A DNA stretch of 64,000 bases from Hevea brasiliensis (Eukaryota > Streptophyta > Magnoliopsida > Malpighiales > Euphorbiaceae). A program made the position numbers and the translations under genes. Of the stretch, positions 48,279 to 60,640 are shown piece by piece. Each line of letters starts with the position of its first letter. The stretch's first letter is position 1. Under the pieces are notes generated by a model. It had not been told where the DNA came from. It worked only from the letters and a program-made list of their open reading frames with translations, and searched no databases. The stretch covers positions 62,001 through 126,000 of the forward strand of contig NW_026614704.1 in the NCBI RefSeq assembly GCF_030052815.1, read 5' to 3'.

Positions 48279-50383
48279 TGTTAGTAGTATGCCCTAGAGC
48301 ATATCATTTAGTATGTATCTTGTACATATTTTATTAATAAAAGGCATTTCCACTTTTCCATTTACATAATATATTTATGTGTAATAGAAAAGTTCCATTG
48401 ATTTTTTGTTAGAAATTCTATTCTTAAGTTGCTAAGAATATGAGTGACAGTATTTCTAGTACAAAGTATCATAAATAGGTTCACAATCGAGGATACTTCA
48501 TAATAAGGACATGACTTATCCAGAAAGATTGTATTCATGTTTGTTACCAAGTTATTTATATGAGATATAAATAAGATGGAATGGTGAGTCTCATGCCATA
48601 TGACAAACATGATAGGCACTTATAATGATAAGTAGGCCGGACCAGTGACACTTATGACAAGCACATGGAGTTTACTCTTGTCAATGTATTGTCATAAATC
48701 ATATTAGTGCATATAATCTTTAGACCTGAGATAGCACAGTTATCTTGTATATAGGTGGTTTGAGTTTGATACTGCTTTCATACTTATACTATGTATGGGT
48801 ATATGGGCATGTGTTGGCTCCTACTAGTTATATATGGAGGCAGGTGTTGATTAAGATGGAATTTATTCCTCTAAATAAATAGAGATAAAATCCTATGCTC
48901 ATTTAATTGTTCTTGATGTTTCAAGTTCTTGGCTAGGACAGATAGATTTATTCAGAAAAGAGTTTCTAATGAGAAAAATATTTTTAATCAAGAACTGGAA
49001 TTAAAAGAGAACATAATATTCATAGCAAATGGAGTTTGACATAAACCATGACTCCAGCTTGAGTTGGGATTTTATAACAGAGAGATTCCAGTGCATGGTA
49101 ACATATGATTATAGGTTCATTTAAGGTAAACCTTATTACTAATTAGGTGGCCATGGCATGCTATGCTAGGTATTAACCATGGTCTATGAGGTGCATAAAA
49201 TGATTTAGAGAAATCATTTATAGTAACAAAGAGTTCTAATGATATTAAGAGTTGATATCATGTCTCATTGCCAATTAGTGATGAGCCTAGTAAGTCACAC
49301 ATATACACAAGTTATCACCTAATTAAATATGATTTAATTAATTAATTAAAGAGTTTAATTGATTAATTAAATAGGTTTGGTTTACAATTAGATTGCAAAG
49401 TCCCTAGCATGACTTGAAACCAAATCTAGATTATTGGATGTGTAGTATAAGTTAAATTTATATTTAAAGTATTTAAATATGAATTTAATTTATAAGAAAT
49501 TAATTAATAGAGATTAATTAATTCATTTATATTTGATATAAATTGATTAAAAGAAGAGAAATAATTATTTTGGGTTGAGAACTCAAAATTAAGACACAGG
49601 GGCATTTTGGTCATTTCACAGTGTGACACGGGGCACCATGAGATGGTGACACATGGGATTACACATAAGCTTGCCAAATGTTTTTAATCATGTAAGATGA
49701 TTAATATTAAGATTAAATATAGGTTTGACACTTGGCACAATGTGATTAGGTCACTTAAACCTAGAGCTAATCAAAGGGTGACATGTGGCAAGGGTTTAAT
49801 GTGTTAACCTAGCTATATAAGTGTTGTTATGAAAAAAGAAAAGCAACCAGCAGCCACTCCTCCTTTGTCACGCCATTTTGAGGCTCTTCATCTATTCTTC
49901 TTCATCTCTCATCAATTCAAAGAGATTAGCCATCAATCTCTTGAATTAAGAACACTAGAAATTGTTTCTAGTGTCCTGTTTACATCTTTAATCTCTTAAA
50001 AGGCAGAACTTGAATTTCTAATTAATAGAAAAATCTTTAGAAGCTATTCAAGGGCTGCCATAGGTGTTCTTGGTGTGGACAAGCTAGAGGGACAACATCT
50101 GCTGTCCTGAAGATGAATCTCAAAGGCACAAACACGCTGCAATGCATCAAGAGGTTAGTGTAATCGTTCTTGATTTAATCAAGGGTTCTAAAATTAATAT
50201 GATTAATTTTAAAATCTTAAATGGCAAATACAGATCCAAAAACATATTAAAAGAGTTTTAATATGTTGTTTATCATTGAAATCAGATAGATAAAAATAAA
50301 TCTTGCATGATGCATGTGACCCTAGGTGAAAATTTTTGAATTCAATGGTATAAACTTGTGTTTTTCACGCTTCCGTTCCTTCA
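48279..50383 (+). mobile_element. Solo LTR, probably Ty1/copia, inserted in D's integrase (TSD GATCA)
   Basis: TGTTAGTAGTATGCCC...CGTTCCTTCA, 2105 bases, flanked by GATCA at 48274-48278 and 50384-50388. Removing it together with one GATCA restores the integrase frame (EKIILI then RDRLKAAL). It holds no coding frame and no primer site. The TATA box at 49814, the downstream leader-like sequence and the CGCTTCCG-type end resemble plant copia LTRs; the superfamily call is inference. It is younger than D. Confidence 0.88.
49814..49820 (+). promoter_or_regulatory. TATA box of the inserted solo LTR
   Basis: TATATAA preceded by GGTTTAATGTGTTAACCTAGC, about 570 bases before the LTR end. A reasonable RNA polymerase II promoter position for an LTR; the orientation assumes transcription on the plus strand. 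Confidence 0.5.
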
Positions 50384-50870
50384 GATCAGAGATCGACTCA
50401 AGGCTGCATTAGACCATCAGAAGTCCTATATTGATATGAAGAGAAGAGATATTGAATATGCAGTGGGTGATAAGGTATTCCTCAAAGTTTCTCATTGGAA
50501 GAGGATTATAAGATTTGGCAGAAAGGGGAAACTGATTCCTCATTTCATCGGACCATATGAGGTTTTGGAAAGAGTGGGTCCTTTGGCATATCAGTTGGCA
50601 TTACCTCCAGAGCTAGAAAGGATACACAGTGTCTTCCATGTGTCCATGTTAAGGAAGTACAGATCTGACCCATCTCATGTTTTATCAGTTGAAGAGATTG
50701 AGGTAAATTCAGACCTTTCATATGAGGAACAACCCATAGAGATTCTGGCATATGAGGTGAAGCAGCTAAGGAAGAAACAGATACCCTTAGTTAAAGTGCT
50801 GTGGAACCATCATTCAGGCCAGGAAGCTACTTAGGAATGTGAAGAGGACATGAGGAGACAGCACCCACAG
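50384..50870 (+). pseudogene. Element D integrase C-terminal part and chromodomain
   Basis: The sequence resumes with RDRLKAALDHQKSYIDMKRR, then GDKVFLKVSHWKR, IGPYEVLERVGPLAYQLAL and HSVFHVSMLRKY. The final part, EILAYEVKQLRKKQIPLVKVLW to HHSGQEAT, is the short chromodomain of Tekay-type elements, which in this family steers integration towards silent chromatin. A TAG at 50832-50834 replaces the expected Trp in ATWE; ECEEDM continues behind it. This is the clearest clade marker in the window. Confidence 0.9.
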
Positions 50871-50917
50871 CTGTTCAGAAATTGATGCCAGTAAAATATT
50901 GAGATGAAATTTATTTT

Positions 50918-50931
50918 AAGGGGGGGAGAAT
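50918..50931 (+). promoter_or_regulatory. Polypurine tract of element D
   Basis: AAGGGGGGGAGAAT directly before the 3' LTR, preceded by GAGATGAAATTTATTTT; nearly identical to B's tract. Confidence 0.9.
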
Positions 50932-53900
50932 TGTAACACCCCTATGTTCGGTAGTGTGTTCTACTATTCCAGTGACCAGTGTCTGTCCGGATAGCTAAAA
51001 TTCCTAGAACTAAATTTAAATATTAGTGAGGAGACATAAAATAATGAAACACAAGAAAGGAAAAGTAATAACAATGAAATGTAACCAAGTTAAACGAGCC
51101 GAAAACCATAGCGATGGGTGACTGCACCAGGAAGTTGCGGCGTGGACTGTTGACTAGCCCTGGACTGCGGGGAACCCTAAAAAATATTTTTAAGACTTAA
51201 ATAAACATCTATTGAAGTATAAATAACATTAGAAATGTCAAAGAAAAATTAAACAATTAGTACAAAGAAAAATGAGAAATCGAGAAACCAGCAAAAATCG
51301 GTGTTATCGAAAAATCAGGAATACAACCCAAATAGGGGCATTATGGTCATTTGACACCCCGAGTTGCCTTTTGACCTAAATTTCCATTAAAAATAAATGA
51401 TATTAAACCTTGAAAATATCATGAAAATTAAAGTGGTGGTACATAATTTAAATAGTAAAAGAAATGAGGTAAAATTTACAAATTTGGAAACTTTGGATTA
51501 TTAAATCTTTAAACAAACTTAGTGCTCCACTAAGTTAAGTTAGTGGACATTAAAATATCACAATGGTGGGCAGAAACTTCATCTTTAATGTCTCATTTCT
51601 AAAATAGATGAAAATCCTCTCCAAGCTCTCATCCATGGCTGCCCCATTTGCATGCTCTCATCTCAACGATTTAGCCAAAGTTCTTGCAAGTTCTCTTCAT
51701 TAAACTTAGTCTATACACCTTGGGCAACAATTAGGGAGCAAAAAAAGATAAGTTTTGGTGAGTTTTTAAGAAGCTTCAAAAGAGGTAAGTTGTTGTTTTC
51801 AATTCTTGTTTCATTAAAATTGTAACCAAGGTTGTGGTGAGTTGATTTATGGAAGAAAAGTTGAAGTTTTGATGAGTTAGGTTGATGCTCCATTTCGGCA
51901 TCCATGAGAGTTCATCATGTATAGCTTGTTTTTGCATGTAAATGGTAGTTTGAGATGTTAAATTAAATACTTATATGTATTGAAGTTGATTTCCATGTAT
52001 AAAGTTTGAATGGTGAGCTTGAAAAGTGAAAATGGAAGTTTGATGTGAATGTGTTACTTGGGTAGCCTCATAATGAAAATTGGTAATGTTTAAGTTCATG
52101 AAATGTTGTTGAAGTATTGTACAAAAAAATGGCAGCATATGTATGTGGAATAGTAATGATAAGGCATGTAATTTGATGATGGAAGTATGTGTAATAATTA
52201 GAAGTGTTTATGTGTATATATTGTTGGGTTTGGACTTTGTGAATTATGAGTGCATTTGGTGTATTGTGAAGTTGTTATATTTTGTCCAAGTTGACCTATA
52301 ATGTAAAGAAATGAATGGTTATGGTTAGTGCCAAATACAAAATGGTTTGGGGAAGTGAAGATGTAGTTGGTAAATATGTGTTTGATTTGGTGTTTGAGAA
52401 GCATGTAGAGGGCACTGTGCAAATGAGCCTATAACCCTAAGTGTGTGACTCCAATTGGTATGAGGCCAATTGGAGATGAAACTAGGCATAAAATGTGCCA
52501 ACTTTCATGAAGAAAGCCTACCTAAATTTTGTCCAAAAAGTGACATGAGAATTAACCAAATCCGGATTAGTGACTTTGCAAACCTGAAAATTGACCATTT
52601 GGACAGCAGTCAGTGTTTTCGCCATAACTCACTCAAAACAGGTCCAATTGACCTAAAATTTATACCATGGATAGCTTAGACATAGAGCTACAACTCTTAT
52701 GAAGACACCGAAACCCAGAAATGACTATAAGCAAGTCAAAATGCTTGCACAATTTCGAGTATAAAAACTGCTAGAACCGGAAATGACCTAAAAATGACCT
52801 AAGTTTGCCATTTTAGTGCAATTTGACAAGTAATAGTAAAATGATCATAACTTGGTCTAGTAAACTCCAAATGACCTAAAATTTGTGGCAAAAGTTCACT
52901 ATGACATAGACCTACAAGTTTGTAAGTTGGACTAGAAATCGAAAACCGAGGAAACTAGGTCGTCCGGCTAGGTCAAAACAGCATACCAAAAATCCGATAA
53001 ATTGCACTAAAATGCAATACACTTAAAAATGGAATTTGTAACTTATACCAACACTAAAGGACTATAAAATGCAACATATTGGTAACATTAAAATTAATTC
53101 ACCTAGAGTGCATCAATGGTCAACATAATAGGTTGACTAATGAAAGCAATAGTATTAAATAAATTTAATTATTGAACCTTATTATTAGAGACAGTTTAAA
53201 TGAGTACTGGAACATTTTAAATTGTGTGTTTAAGTTAGCAAAGACTCAGGAAAGGGAAAGGAAACACTAAGTCAGAGCCAAGAGGTTAGTCTTCAGAGGT
53301 TTGTGGACAACAATTATTTCTTTTGAATTTTTCAATTGAAATAAATTATGAAAATTTGTATGTTATTGTTTTAAATTATGGAAAATTATTTGAATGGAAA
53401 TTTGATGGATACTTATTGATTGAAAAATATTGCAAATGGTTTGAAACCACAGCTATCATGTATATTTGATTGAATTCCTTTCTAGCTTGTCTAGTGGGAT
53501 GAATTGGCTTTGAATTCCCTCTCTGACTGAAGTATTGAGGTGTGTGTCAGTTGAGGACAAATAGGATGAGTACTCATATAATTGCTAGCTGGCTATGTTA
53601 TTCCTCATTAGCCATCGGCTCTTGGGACGAGTTGGACTATGAAATCATGATTAAGCTATGTGTGTGATTTATTGATATTCATTGATATATTGTGAAATGG
53701 AGTTTAATTCTTTATGAAATTCACTGTCTTTTAAATTTAACTATGATTTTAAGTATCCATAGTTCATATGATTTATGGTTTATGGTTTTAAATTGTATTT
53801 TCTTAATATTGTGCACCACTGAGACATTGGCTCAGTGATAGCTTTTTCATTGCTGTCGCAGGTAGACAGACGGACAGAGCAGCAGAGTAGGCTGCTTGTG

Positions 53901-54461
53901 CTACATTTTGAGATTTCGCCGGGTATATTGAGTATACCATATTTTTGTGCTTTTTGTTGTAATGTATGTGCTTTGTATGTATATATTGTACTTGGTCTTG
54001 AGCAGTTGTAAACTAAAATTGTAAATTATTTTGGCCTATAAAAATATTATGACATATTTCTCTATCTCAGCTTTTGAAAACACTGGAAAATTATTGTTGA
54101 ATTGAGCTGACAAATGTTGAGAAATCTATTGTGTTGAACTGTTATTGGAGTTTGGGAATGAAGAAATATATTGGAAGTGCTTTTTTTTGCAGGTTTTTGA
54201 AGAACTTTTTTTTTTCAAAATACAGATGGCACTCAGCCAAAATTTTTACAGAAATTATTGCTACTTTAGATTTGTTAATTGGTTCACTTCAGATAAAAAA
54301 ATTTTACACCTGTCAAAAGTGCTCACCACTGTAAAAAGAAATAAGAAAAGGTTTAAAATCCCTTGTAGCGTATTTAATGAGTTATCAGCAGGCGTAGTTT
54401 GGTAATTCATTAGGTATACTACGAGATCATGTTATGCCTTACAGAGGGGTAGGGTGTGACA
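50932..54461 (+). repeat. Element D 3' LTR
   Basis: Partner of 40453-43962. It ends GGTGTGACA and is followed by the TSD TTCAT. The CCAATTGG hairpin is at 52451-52473 and the paired hairpins are at 53819-53859. Confidence 0.95.
53819..53859 (+). repeat. Paired hairpins in element D 3' LTR
   Basis: Stem 1 is CTGAG/CTCAG and stem 2 is GTGATAGC/GCTGTCGC, with G-U pairs as RNA. Compare CTAAG/CTTAG in the 5' LTR. Confidence 0.7.
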
Positions 54462-56375
54462 TTCATTCATCCCTCTAAATCTGTAACACATCCTCTAAGC
54501 AAATAAAAAGGAAAAAAAGGAAAACTCTTAAGATTTGGGATATTAGTTTGGTGAGGAAGGGAGAAAATGAGAGGAAGGAGAGGGGGAAATGGAAGATTTT
54601 GTAGAACCTAAAAGAGAAAGTGCTGGTGGGGAAAAATATCTCCCACCCTTTATTTATATTAGTCTGCCTTGATAAGTTCAACAACCAAACTTTAGTAACT
54701 TCAGTAGTCGAAGTTTCCCCATTTTGGGAAATTTTAAAGAGGGGTATTACAAATCCCATCAATATGAATGGAAAGGGTACTTTATTTGAGAGATGTTCAT
54801 TAGGTTGATGTAATAACACAATTTTGGGACCATTACTAGTGCTAGGATTTAGGTCAACATAAGGTTGTAGAAGTCCGTAACAAGCCCAACATACATCTTT
54901 ATATCATTTAGGGGTCCATATAGATTACAAAATAATTTAAATAATACAAACATAATTATATTCATAACATTTCAAAATTTAGAATAGCAAGTACAACAAA
55001 ATAATAGCAAAATCACATGTCATCATAAAAGTGAAGTTCCACAAAAATATACAAACACTATAACAAAAATGATTCATAAATCTCTGGAACTTAGATAAGA
55101 AAAATTTGCTAACTATGTCTTCACAAACTTCTATACTTTTCCCTAAAGGGGAAGATAGAATAAGGGAAGTGAGATTGCCAGATTTAATGAGTAGAGAAAC
55201 TATATAAGGGAATTTACAAATAAAACAATAATAAAAATTGCATGCAAGTAAGTAGCACAAACACAAACAAATAAGGTAATTCATCCCACATCTTATCATG
55301 TCTTATCATATCTTATCTTTCTCTTAATTCTATGTAACTTAGTGGATGCTAGAAACCTAGAATTGATCTTACTTGGTGATGTTGGTATGAATTTTTGGCA
55401 TCTAGATGTCAGAGACACAAATTTGCATTTCTTGGTATCCCTTTTACTTTTATAATATTAGTGAGCTCATTTTTCATACATGCCCTTCCTTTCCTTTTAT
55501 TCATCCATTCATTTATTCTTTCATTTGTTTATTTGTTCTTATCCTTTCCCTTTTTTACTGGATCCAATGTGTCATCCATGAACCACCACACAAATAATAA
55601 TGCAGCACCTTCATAACATTTTAAAAATACATACATGCATAGATTGTCTTAGGGATGCAAGAATACATCTAATAAAATAAATCCATGATGCATAAATACA
55701 CATGTATACAGAAAAGAATATTTTTTTAAAGAAACATGAATTCATTAAGAAAAATAATTTCATTTATAAAAAGGTTTAAGGTAGTTTCTACTCACTTTAA
55801 GGTGAGGACCTTTACTAACTCATTATTCCTAGATGACCTTAATTGTTAAGACTTTATTCTTGATACTTTATCTTCATGTTTATAAAAATATAATAAAAGA
55901 TCCATAAGCTTTGGGTTTTATAGTGTCACACCTTATCCCTTGTAAGGCACGATATGTTCTCATCGCATACCTAATGAATCACTGAACTCCACCTACCGAT
56001 AACCCATTAGTTATGCTACAAAGGATTTTAATACAAACCATAGCTTTTTATCTTATCAATTCTTTTGCGGAAAACTGCATGAGAATAATTAAAATTCTAT
56101 GTAAACATTCATTGGAAATAATGATAGACTAAATATTGCAAAAGTTACATTTTCATAAGTCTCAAAGTAAAATACAAAATAGTTACAAACTCAAAATGTG
56201 ATAGCAATGCAATGCTTTTAAATACAAACTGCTCAATGTCCGTACATCCATACATATAGGTACAAAATACATCAAAAGGAAATTACAGGGGTATACCTAC
56301 GATATATACCCACAATCAATACTAAAATGCTGCTTTCAAGTCTCTCACTTGGCAGGCTTCTCCTTTCCCTTACCT

Positions 56376-56415
56376 GCGACAACATAAAGAAGCTATCGCT
56401 GAGTATATCACTCAG
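56376..56415 (-). repeat. Paired hairpins in solo LTR G
   Basis: On the minus strand stem 1 is CTGAG/CTCAG and stem 2 is GCGATAGC/GTTGTCGC, still fully paired as RNA through two G-U wobbles. Confidence 0.65.
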
Positions 56416-58823
56416 TGGTGCACAACTAATAACTTTAAAATTTAAGGTAAAACACAATTTATCAAAGTAAAATAAATCACATTTTTCTTCAGTATGAAAA
56501 CTTCACAATAGTTCTAAGTTCATAAGGGCCATTTATTGGAATAACATTTCAAATGAGAAATCATACTTCATAAATCACAATTCACAAAGCATTAGTGTTG
56601 CCAACATCAACACACAGTTCAGGCCATCACATAAAATTTCACGATCAGTGCTGTGTTGTACACCACGACAAAGCAATCTCAACCTCACTAACTATTATTA
56701 ATGAGGGAAGAGCTAGCTAGCTAATGAGTACTCATGCAGTCTTACCCCACTAATCGTTATTAATGGGAGACATAATCAATATCAATTACCAACCCCAAGT
56801 AACCATTACTACCGGGGAGTTCCAAAAGGGACTGTCATGCTAACTGTGGTTTCAAAACAGTTTCCAAAAATTTTCCATTCAACAATCACATTTATAAACC
56901 AATAAACACATTTAAATTCATCATAATATCCAAATAAAGGTGGCAACACCTAAATTTCTTAAATGCAAGAGAAAAATTATATTTCAGTCAAAGTAAACTT
57001 GTTCAAAGCAAACTCATTCAATTTAACACATTCCAATTAATTTAAAAGTTTAAAAACGAAGAAAATGTTAGTTGTGCACAAACCTTCAATGCTCTCCTTT
57101 CTTGTTACCTATTTCTCCTTGTCCGTTCCAACTTCTTTTTCTACTGAAAAAACACAAATAGAATACCTCAATACCAATCTCAATTGCTGCCAAGAACTCA
57201 TTACATGCATGTCTAATGCATCCCAAGTTAGCTTTGAAAATTTTAGAATATTTTGGTTTTGGGACAGCTTGGTGCCCCAATCTTTGAACCCAATTTTTAC
57301 CTAGTTTCGATCATAATTTGGTGAGGTGTTCTTCATGAAAATTATTCACTTAGGTCTTAAATTTATTTTTCTTTTTGAATCGCCTAATTCGGAGCTGTGT
57401 AGCTCAAGTTATGACCAAAATATGGTTACTATTTATGTCACTGTTCATGCTGCAGAATCAGCTCTGGCAGATTTATCAATCTAATCAGCAATTTAATCAA
57501 GTTAAGTCCATAATTTGGTCTAATGTTCTTCATACAAAATGTTCTACTATGTCTTAGGTTTCCATCGGTTTAAGAATCGCCTAAATCGGAGTTTTCTAAA
57601 GAGAGTTATGGCTATGCAAAATTTACTATTCATATGATAAATCTGCAGTTCTGCAGATTCGATGATTCAACTTTGCTCAGCAATTTGATTGGGTTAAGTC
57701 CATAATTTGGCCTCAAGTTCATGAAATGTTCTACTATGTCTTAGGTTTCCATCAGTTCAAGAATTGCCTAAATTGGAGTTTTCTAGAGAGAGTTATGGCC
57801 ATGCAAAGTTTACTGTTTATATGGTCAAATTCTGCAGGTTCCAGAATTGTTTCTCTAAGTTCAAGCTGAGGTTTAGGCAATTTCTGTGGTGGGTCTCTTC
57901 ATGAAAATTCTATCCCTATGTCTTAAGTTTCATTTCCAATTGGTTTCACACCAATTGGAGTTATGTAGCTCAATTTATGGGCTGTCAAACACACTGAACT
58001 CAGTGTGCAAATTCTGCCCTAGGTTTAAAATTTTCATTTCTTCAATTATTCCCTCTAACCAACCTCAATTCACATTTAATTCACCCAAAATGACTATAAT
58101 TTAGCATTGACACATCAATGGCACTTCCTAGCACAAAACTCACAATTTTCAAACACCAAAGTTTATAATTTTCCCTAATCCTGCCATTTCATTACTTCCA
58201 TTCATCAACCCAATGTCAATTCAAACTAAATAAACCTCAAATGATCATAATTTAACACTATACACACCAATTTCACTCTTTAGCACCAAAACCCAATTTT
58301 CCCATGAACCCTAATCTCCCATAATTAAGTTTATGCAATCCCATGAAATCTTACTACTTCCAATCATGCATACTACTTCACTTTAACTTAGATTTATTAT
58401 AAATTTAACTAAAAATACATCAAACCCTAATTTTTCTCCATTTGGCCAAAACCCTAGTTTAGGTTCCATACATGTTTTCTTTCATTTTCTTATGAAATTT
58501 CATCATAAATTAACTTCATTCCAAGCTTATACAACTAATCTAACATGAAAAGAAACTTACCTCTTGTTGATTTCTTTCCAACTTCACTTTTCTTCCAATT
58601 TTTGTTCTCCTTGATTTTAATCTCTCAATCAAAGATCTCATTGATATTTTCTTTTAGTGGGCTATGGAATTTATGAAGGGAATTTAAGGGAATTAAAACT
58701 TGGGAGGGGAAATCAATGAGGGGAGGAAGTGAAAGAAGAAGAGAAAAAGAGAGAGAGAGGAAGAGAGAGGAGAGGGTGGTGGCATCTTATGAAAAAAAAG
58801 AAATGAAGAAGACATTTGTCTTC

Positions 58824-58828
<5 letters not shown>

Positions 58829-58879
<51 letters not shown>
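58829..58879. repeat. TA dinucleotide microsatellite in solo LTR G
   Basis: About 25 TA units followed by AATATATATCCCC. On the minus strand it lies in the promoter half of the LTR, close to where LTR H has a single TATATAA (63811-63820). It may have grown from a TATA box. Confidence 0.85.
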
Positions 58880-58882
<3 letters not shown>

Positions 58883-60019
58883 TATATCCCCAAAATTAGC
58901 TTATTAAAATTATAAATTTTAATTGTATCATAAGGATAATTAAACTTAAATTTTTATTCCTTTTTTTTTTTTACATTTACACTTAATTTTTTTATTTTAA
59001 TTCAATAATTAAATTTAACTATCAAAAGCCCATAAGTCTTTCATTTTAATTTTGTCATAATGGAAATGAAAGTTTAAGTTTTCATTTCTTAAATTTTACT
59101 TGAATTTTCCTTCAATTTTTACCCCATAATTCAATTCATTAATTTCATTTAATTTAATTAGTATTTTGGTCAAAAGTCAATTCTTGAGGTGAATTGGCCA
59201 AAATGCCCCTCATCGGGTCATAATCCTTCTTTTTATAATACCCGATGAGTCCTTAGCTTTTTTGTTCACTAGAATTTTTATTGTGTCTATCTCAATTAAT
59301 TTTTTATTTATTTTTGGTCCTCAAGGTGTCTTTGAATAGTATTAGTCACGGACCAAAAATGGTACTATTCATAACTCGGAGGTTCGGGGTGTTACATGTA
59401 GCATGGTAAGCAAAAGAATACCATTTCAGTTTTAAGCACTCTTTCAGTGGCTAAAGGGTAGATTTTCAGTGGCCAAATGGTAGAGTTTCAGCTACTGAAA
59501 CTCCCAAGCACTGTATACCTTACTATTCACATTTTTTTTTATTATCGAACATCTATTTATCACCTACTAAACTTGGAATTTCCAAAACTTAACTCATAGT
59601 CCTAAACTAATAGTTTTACCCCTCAAATCTCATTATCAAGCCTTAATGTTTCCATTTTAATGGTATTTAACTATCCCAATGCTTAAACAACCAAAAATAA
59701 ATCTTGAACAATCTAGAACTCAATTAAACTCAAAGTTTACTAATTCTTAAAAACCTAAAACTTCTCAAAACAATTTATACACTATATATACAAGTATAAT
59801 ATCCTTAATTCATGAAAAAAAGGTGACAAAGAACTTGTTTGATTCTTAAGAACCTAACAATTAAGCTAAACCCTCTAAGCCTCCAACTCATTTTCCAAGC
59901 ATAGGAATTGAGCTGAAGGTCCTCTGACTCAGCTTCTAGAACATTCCATCATTTGAAGTCTAGAAGAATATTCCATTTCCAGAAGTCTACTTTAGCTAGC
60001 TTGGGTGAGGGGTATTACA

Positions 60020-60640
60020 ATCTACCCCCTTTAATAACTTTTATCCTTGAATGTTAAACTAATAAAAATCTCCAATCCTTAAAAAAAAAAAATCACTACT
60101 TGAAGCCCATTTCTTTCAAAACACTGATTTTAGAAGATATCATCAATGCTTTTAGGTTTTCTCACATTTTTCCATCCCTAGGTATTTCTTTCCCCTCCTA
60201 TAAATCTTCAGTTTCTTCTAAAATTAATAATTATATATCTTATTTTTATTTTTATTAATTATTTCAATGTGTTAATGTTTAGAAATTTCAAGTTTTGGGC
60301 CTTGGATTGCACTAATTTTGGTTTTCCCTATTTCAGGTAAGTATTCAAACTACTGTGTTTTTTAGTTCATCTGACATTTATCTCTTCTCCATGTTATTCT
60401 TTTAATTCTACTATGCCTGATTTGAAAAATGTATTCAATTTTATTCAAGATATTCTTTGTGAGTTTTAATTTCTGATCTTGATGCCCTTTTGAGTTTGTA
60501 AAATTTTGAAATTACTTTCTTTACAAGCTAATTGTTTATACTTTAATGTGTTTGACTTAATTAGTACCTAGTTGATGCTGGGAAATATTTTTTATTCATT
60601 GTTATTCTCCTTGATATTTAGGTCATTTTGACTGCAAAGA
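60020..60640 (-). other. Short internal remnant of the E2 element and unassigned sequence
   Basis: The first 60 bases read on the minus strand AACATTCAAGGATAAAAG...AAAGGGGGTAGAT, the usual end of a Ty3/gypsy interior. The rest is AT-rich without any supported frame or motif. LTR H interrupts it at 60641. Confidence 0.55.

Larger units (their letters stand above)
40453..54461 (+). mobile_element. Element D: full-length Tekay/Del chromovirus with a nested solo LTR
   Basis: LTRs 40453-43962 and 50932-54461 are flanked by TTCAT (40448-40452 and 54462-54466). The interior holds gag, protease, RT, RNase H, integrase and a C-terminal chromodomain, interrupted by a 2.1-kb solo LTR at 48279-50383. 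The late integrase, the chromodomain with VKQLRKKQIPLVKVLW and the Met-tRNA primer site place it in the Tekay/Del clade. More than ten in-frame stops and several frameshifts make it inactive. The LTRs differ clearly from each other, so it appears older than B. Confidence 0.95.
38671..54751 (-). mobile_element. Solo LTR E1 (TSD AATCC), split by element D
   Basis: The parts are 38671-40452 and 54467-54751, about 2.07 kb without D. The right edge on the minus strand is TGTAATACCCC and the left edge is CTATTATA (decayed from TTATTACA). AATCC at 38666-38670 and 54752-54756 match exactly. It aligns with LTR E2 at several places, such as the CATCTAGATGTCA.AGACAC block at 39318-39338 and 55400-55417. 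No internal sequence is present, so it is a solo LTR. Confidence 0.88.
55924..59396 (-). mobile_element. Solo LTR G (Tekay-type), TSD TATAG/TGTAG
   Basis: Plus strand TGTCACACC...GGGGTGTTACA, 3473 bases, with flanks TATAG (55919-55923) and TGTAG (59397-59401), one mismatch. Four modules are marked by AGTTAT-like motifs at 57407, 57604, 57791 and about 57973 (spacing 197, 187, 182). The CCAATTGG hairpin is at 57936-57958 and the paired hairpins at 56376-56415. The first bases of its 5' end differ from A, B, D and F, so it is a separate family. Confidence 0.9.
54809..60019 (-). repeat. LTR E2: 3' LTR of a sister of E1, split by solo LTR G
   Basis: The parts are 54809-55923 and 59402-60019, about 1.73 kb together. 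On the minus strand the 5' edge is TGTAATACCCC, directly preceded by AAAGGGGGTAGAT, a polypurine tract. It is therefore the 3' LTR of an element whose interior lies at higher coordinates. The 3' edge is GTTATTACA (plus strand TGTAATAAC at 54809). The flanks GTTGA and ATCTA do not match, as expected for one LTR of a longer element. Confidence 0.78.

Noticed and set aside
48279..50383. Considered as a DNA transposon or a short non-autonomous element (TRIM or LARD)
   Set aside because: There are no terminal inverted repeats beyond TG/CA, no internal pair of direct repeats and no primer site. A five-base duplication and TG...CA ends favour a solo LTR.
58716..58907. Arg/Glu-rich frame ending in an Ile/Tyr repeat
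   Set aside because: It is produced by a GA-rich tract followed by the TA microsatellite; no real protein is likely.
54809..60019. Considered as a second solo LTR like E1
   Set aside because: The outer flanks (GTTGA and ATCTA) do not match, and a polypurine tract adjoins the 5' edge, so it is the 3' LTR of a longer element.
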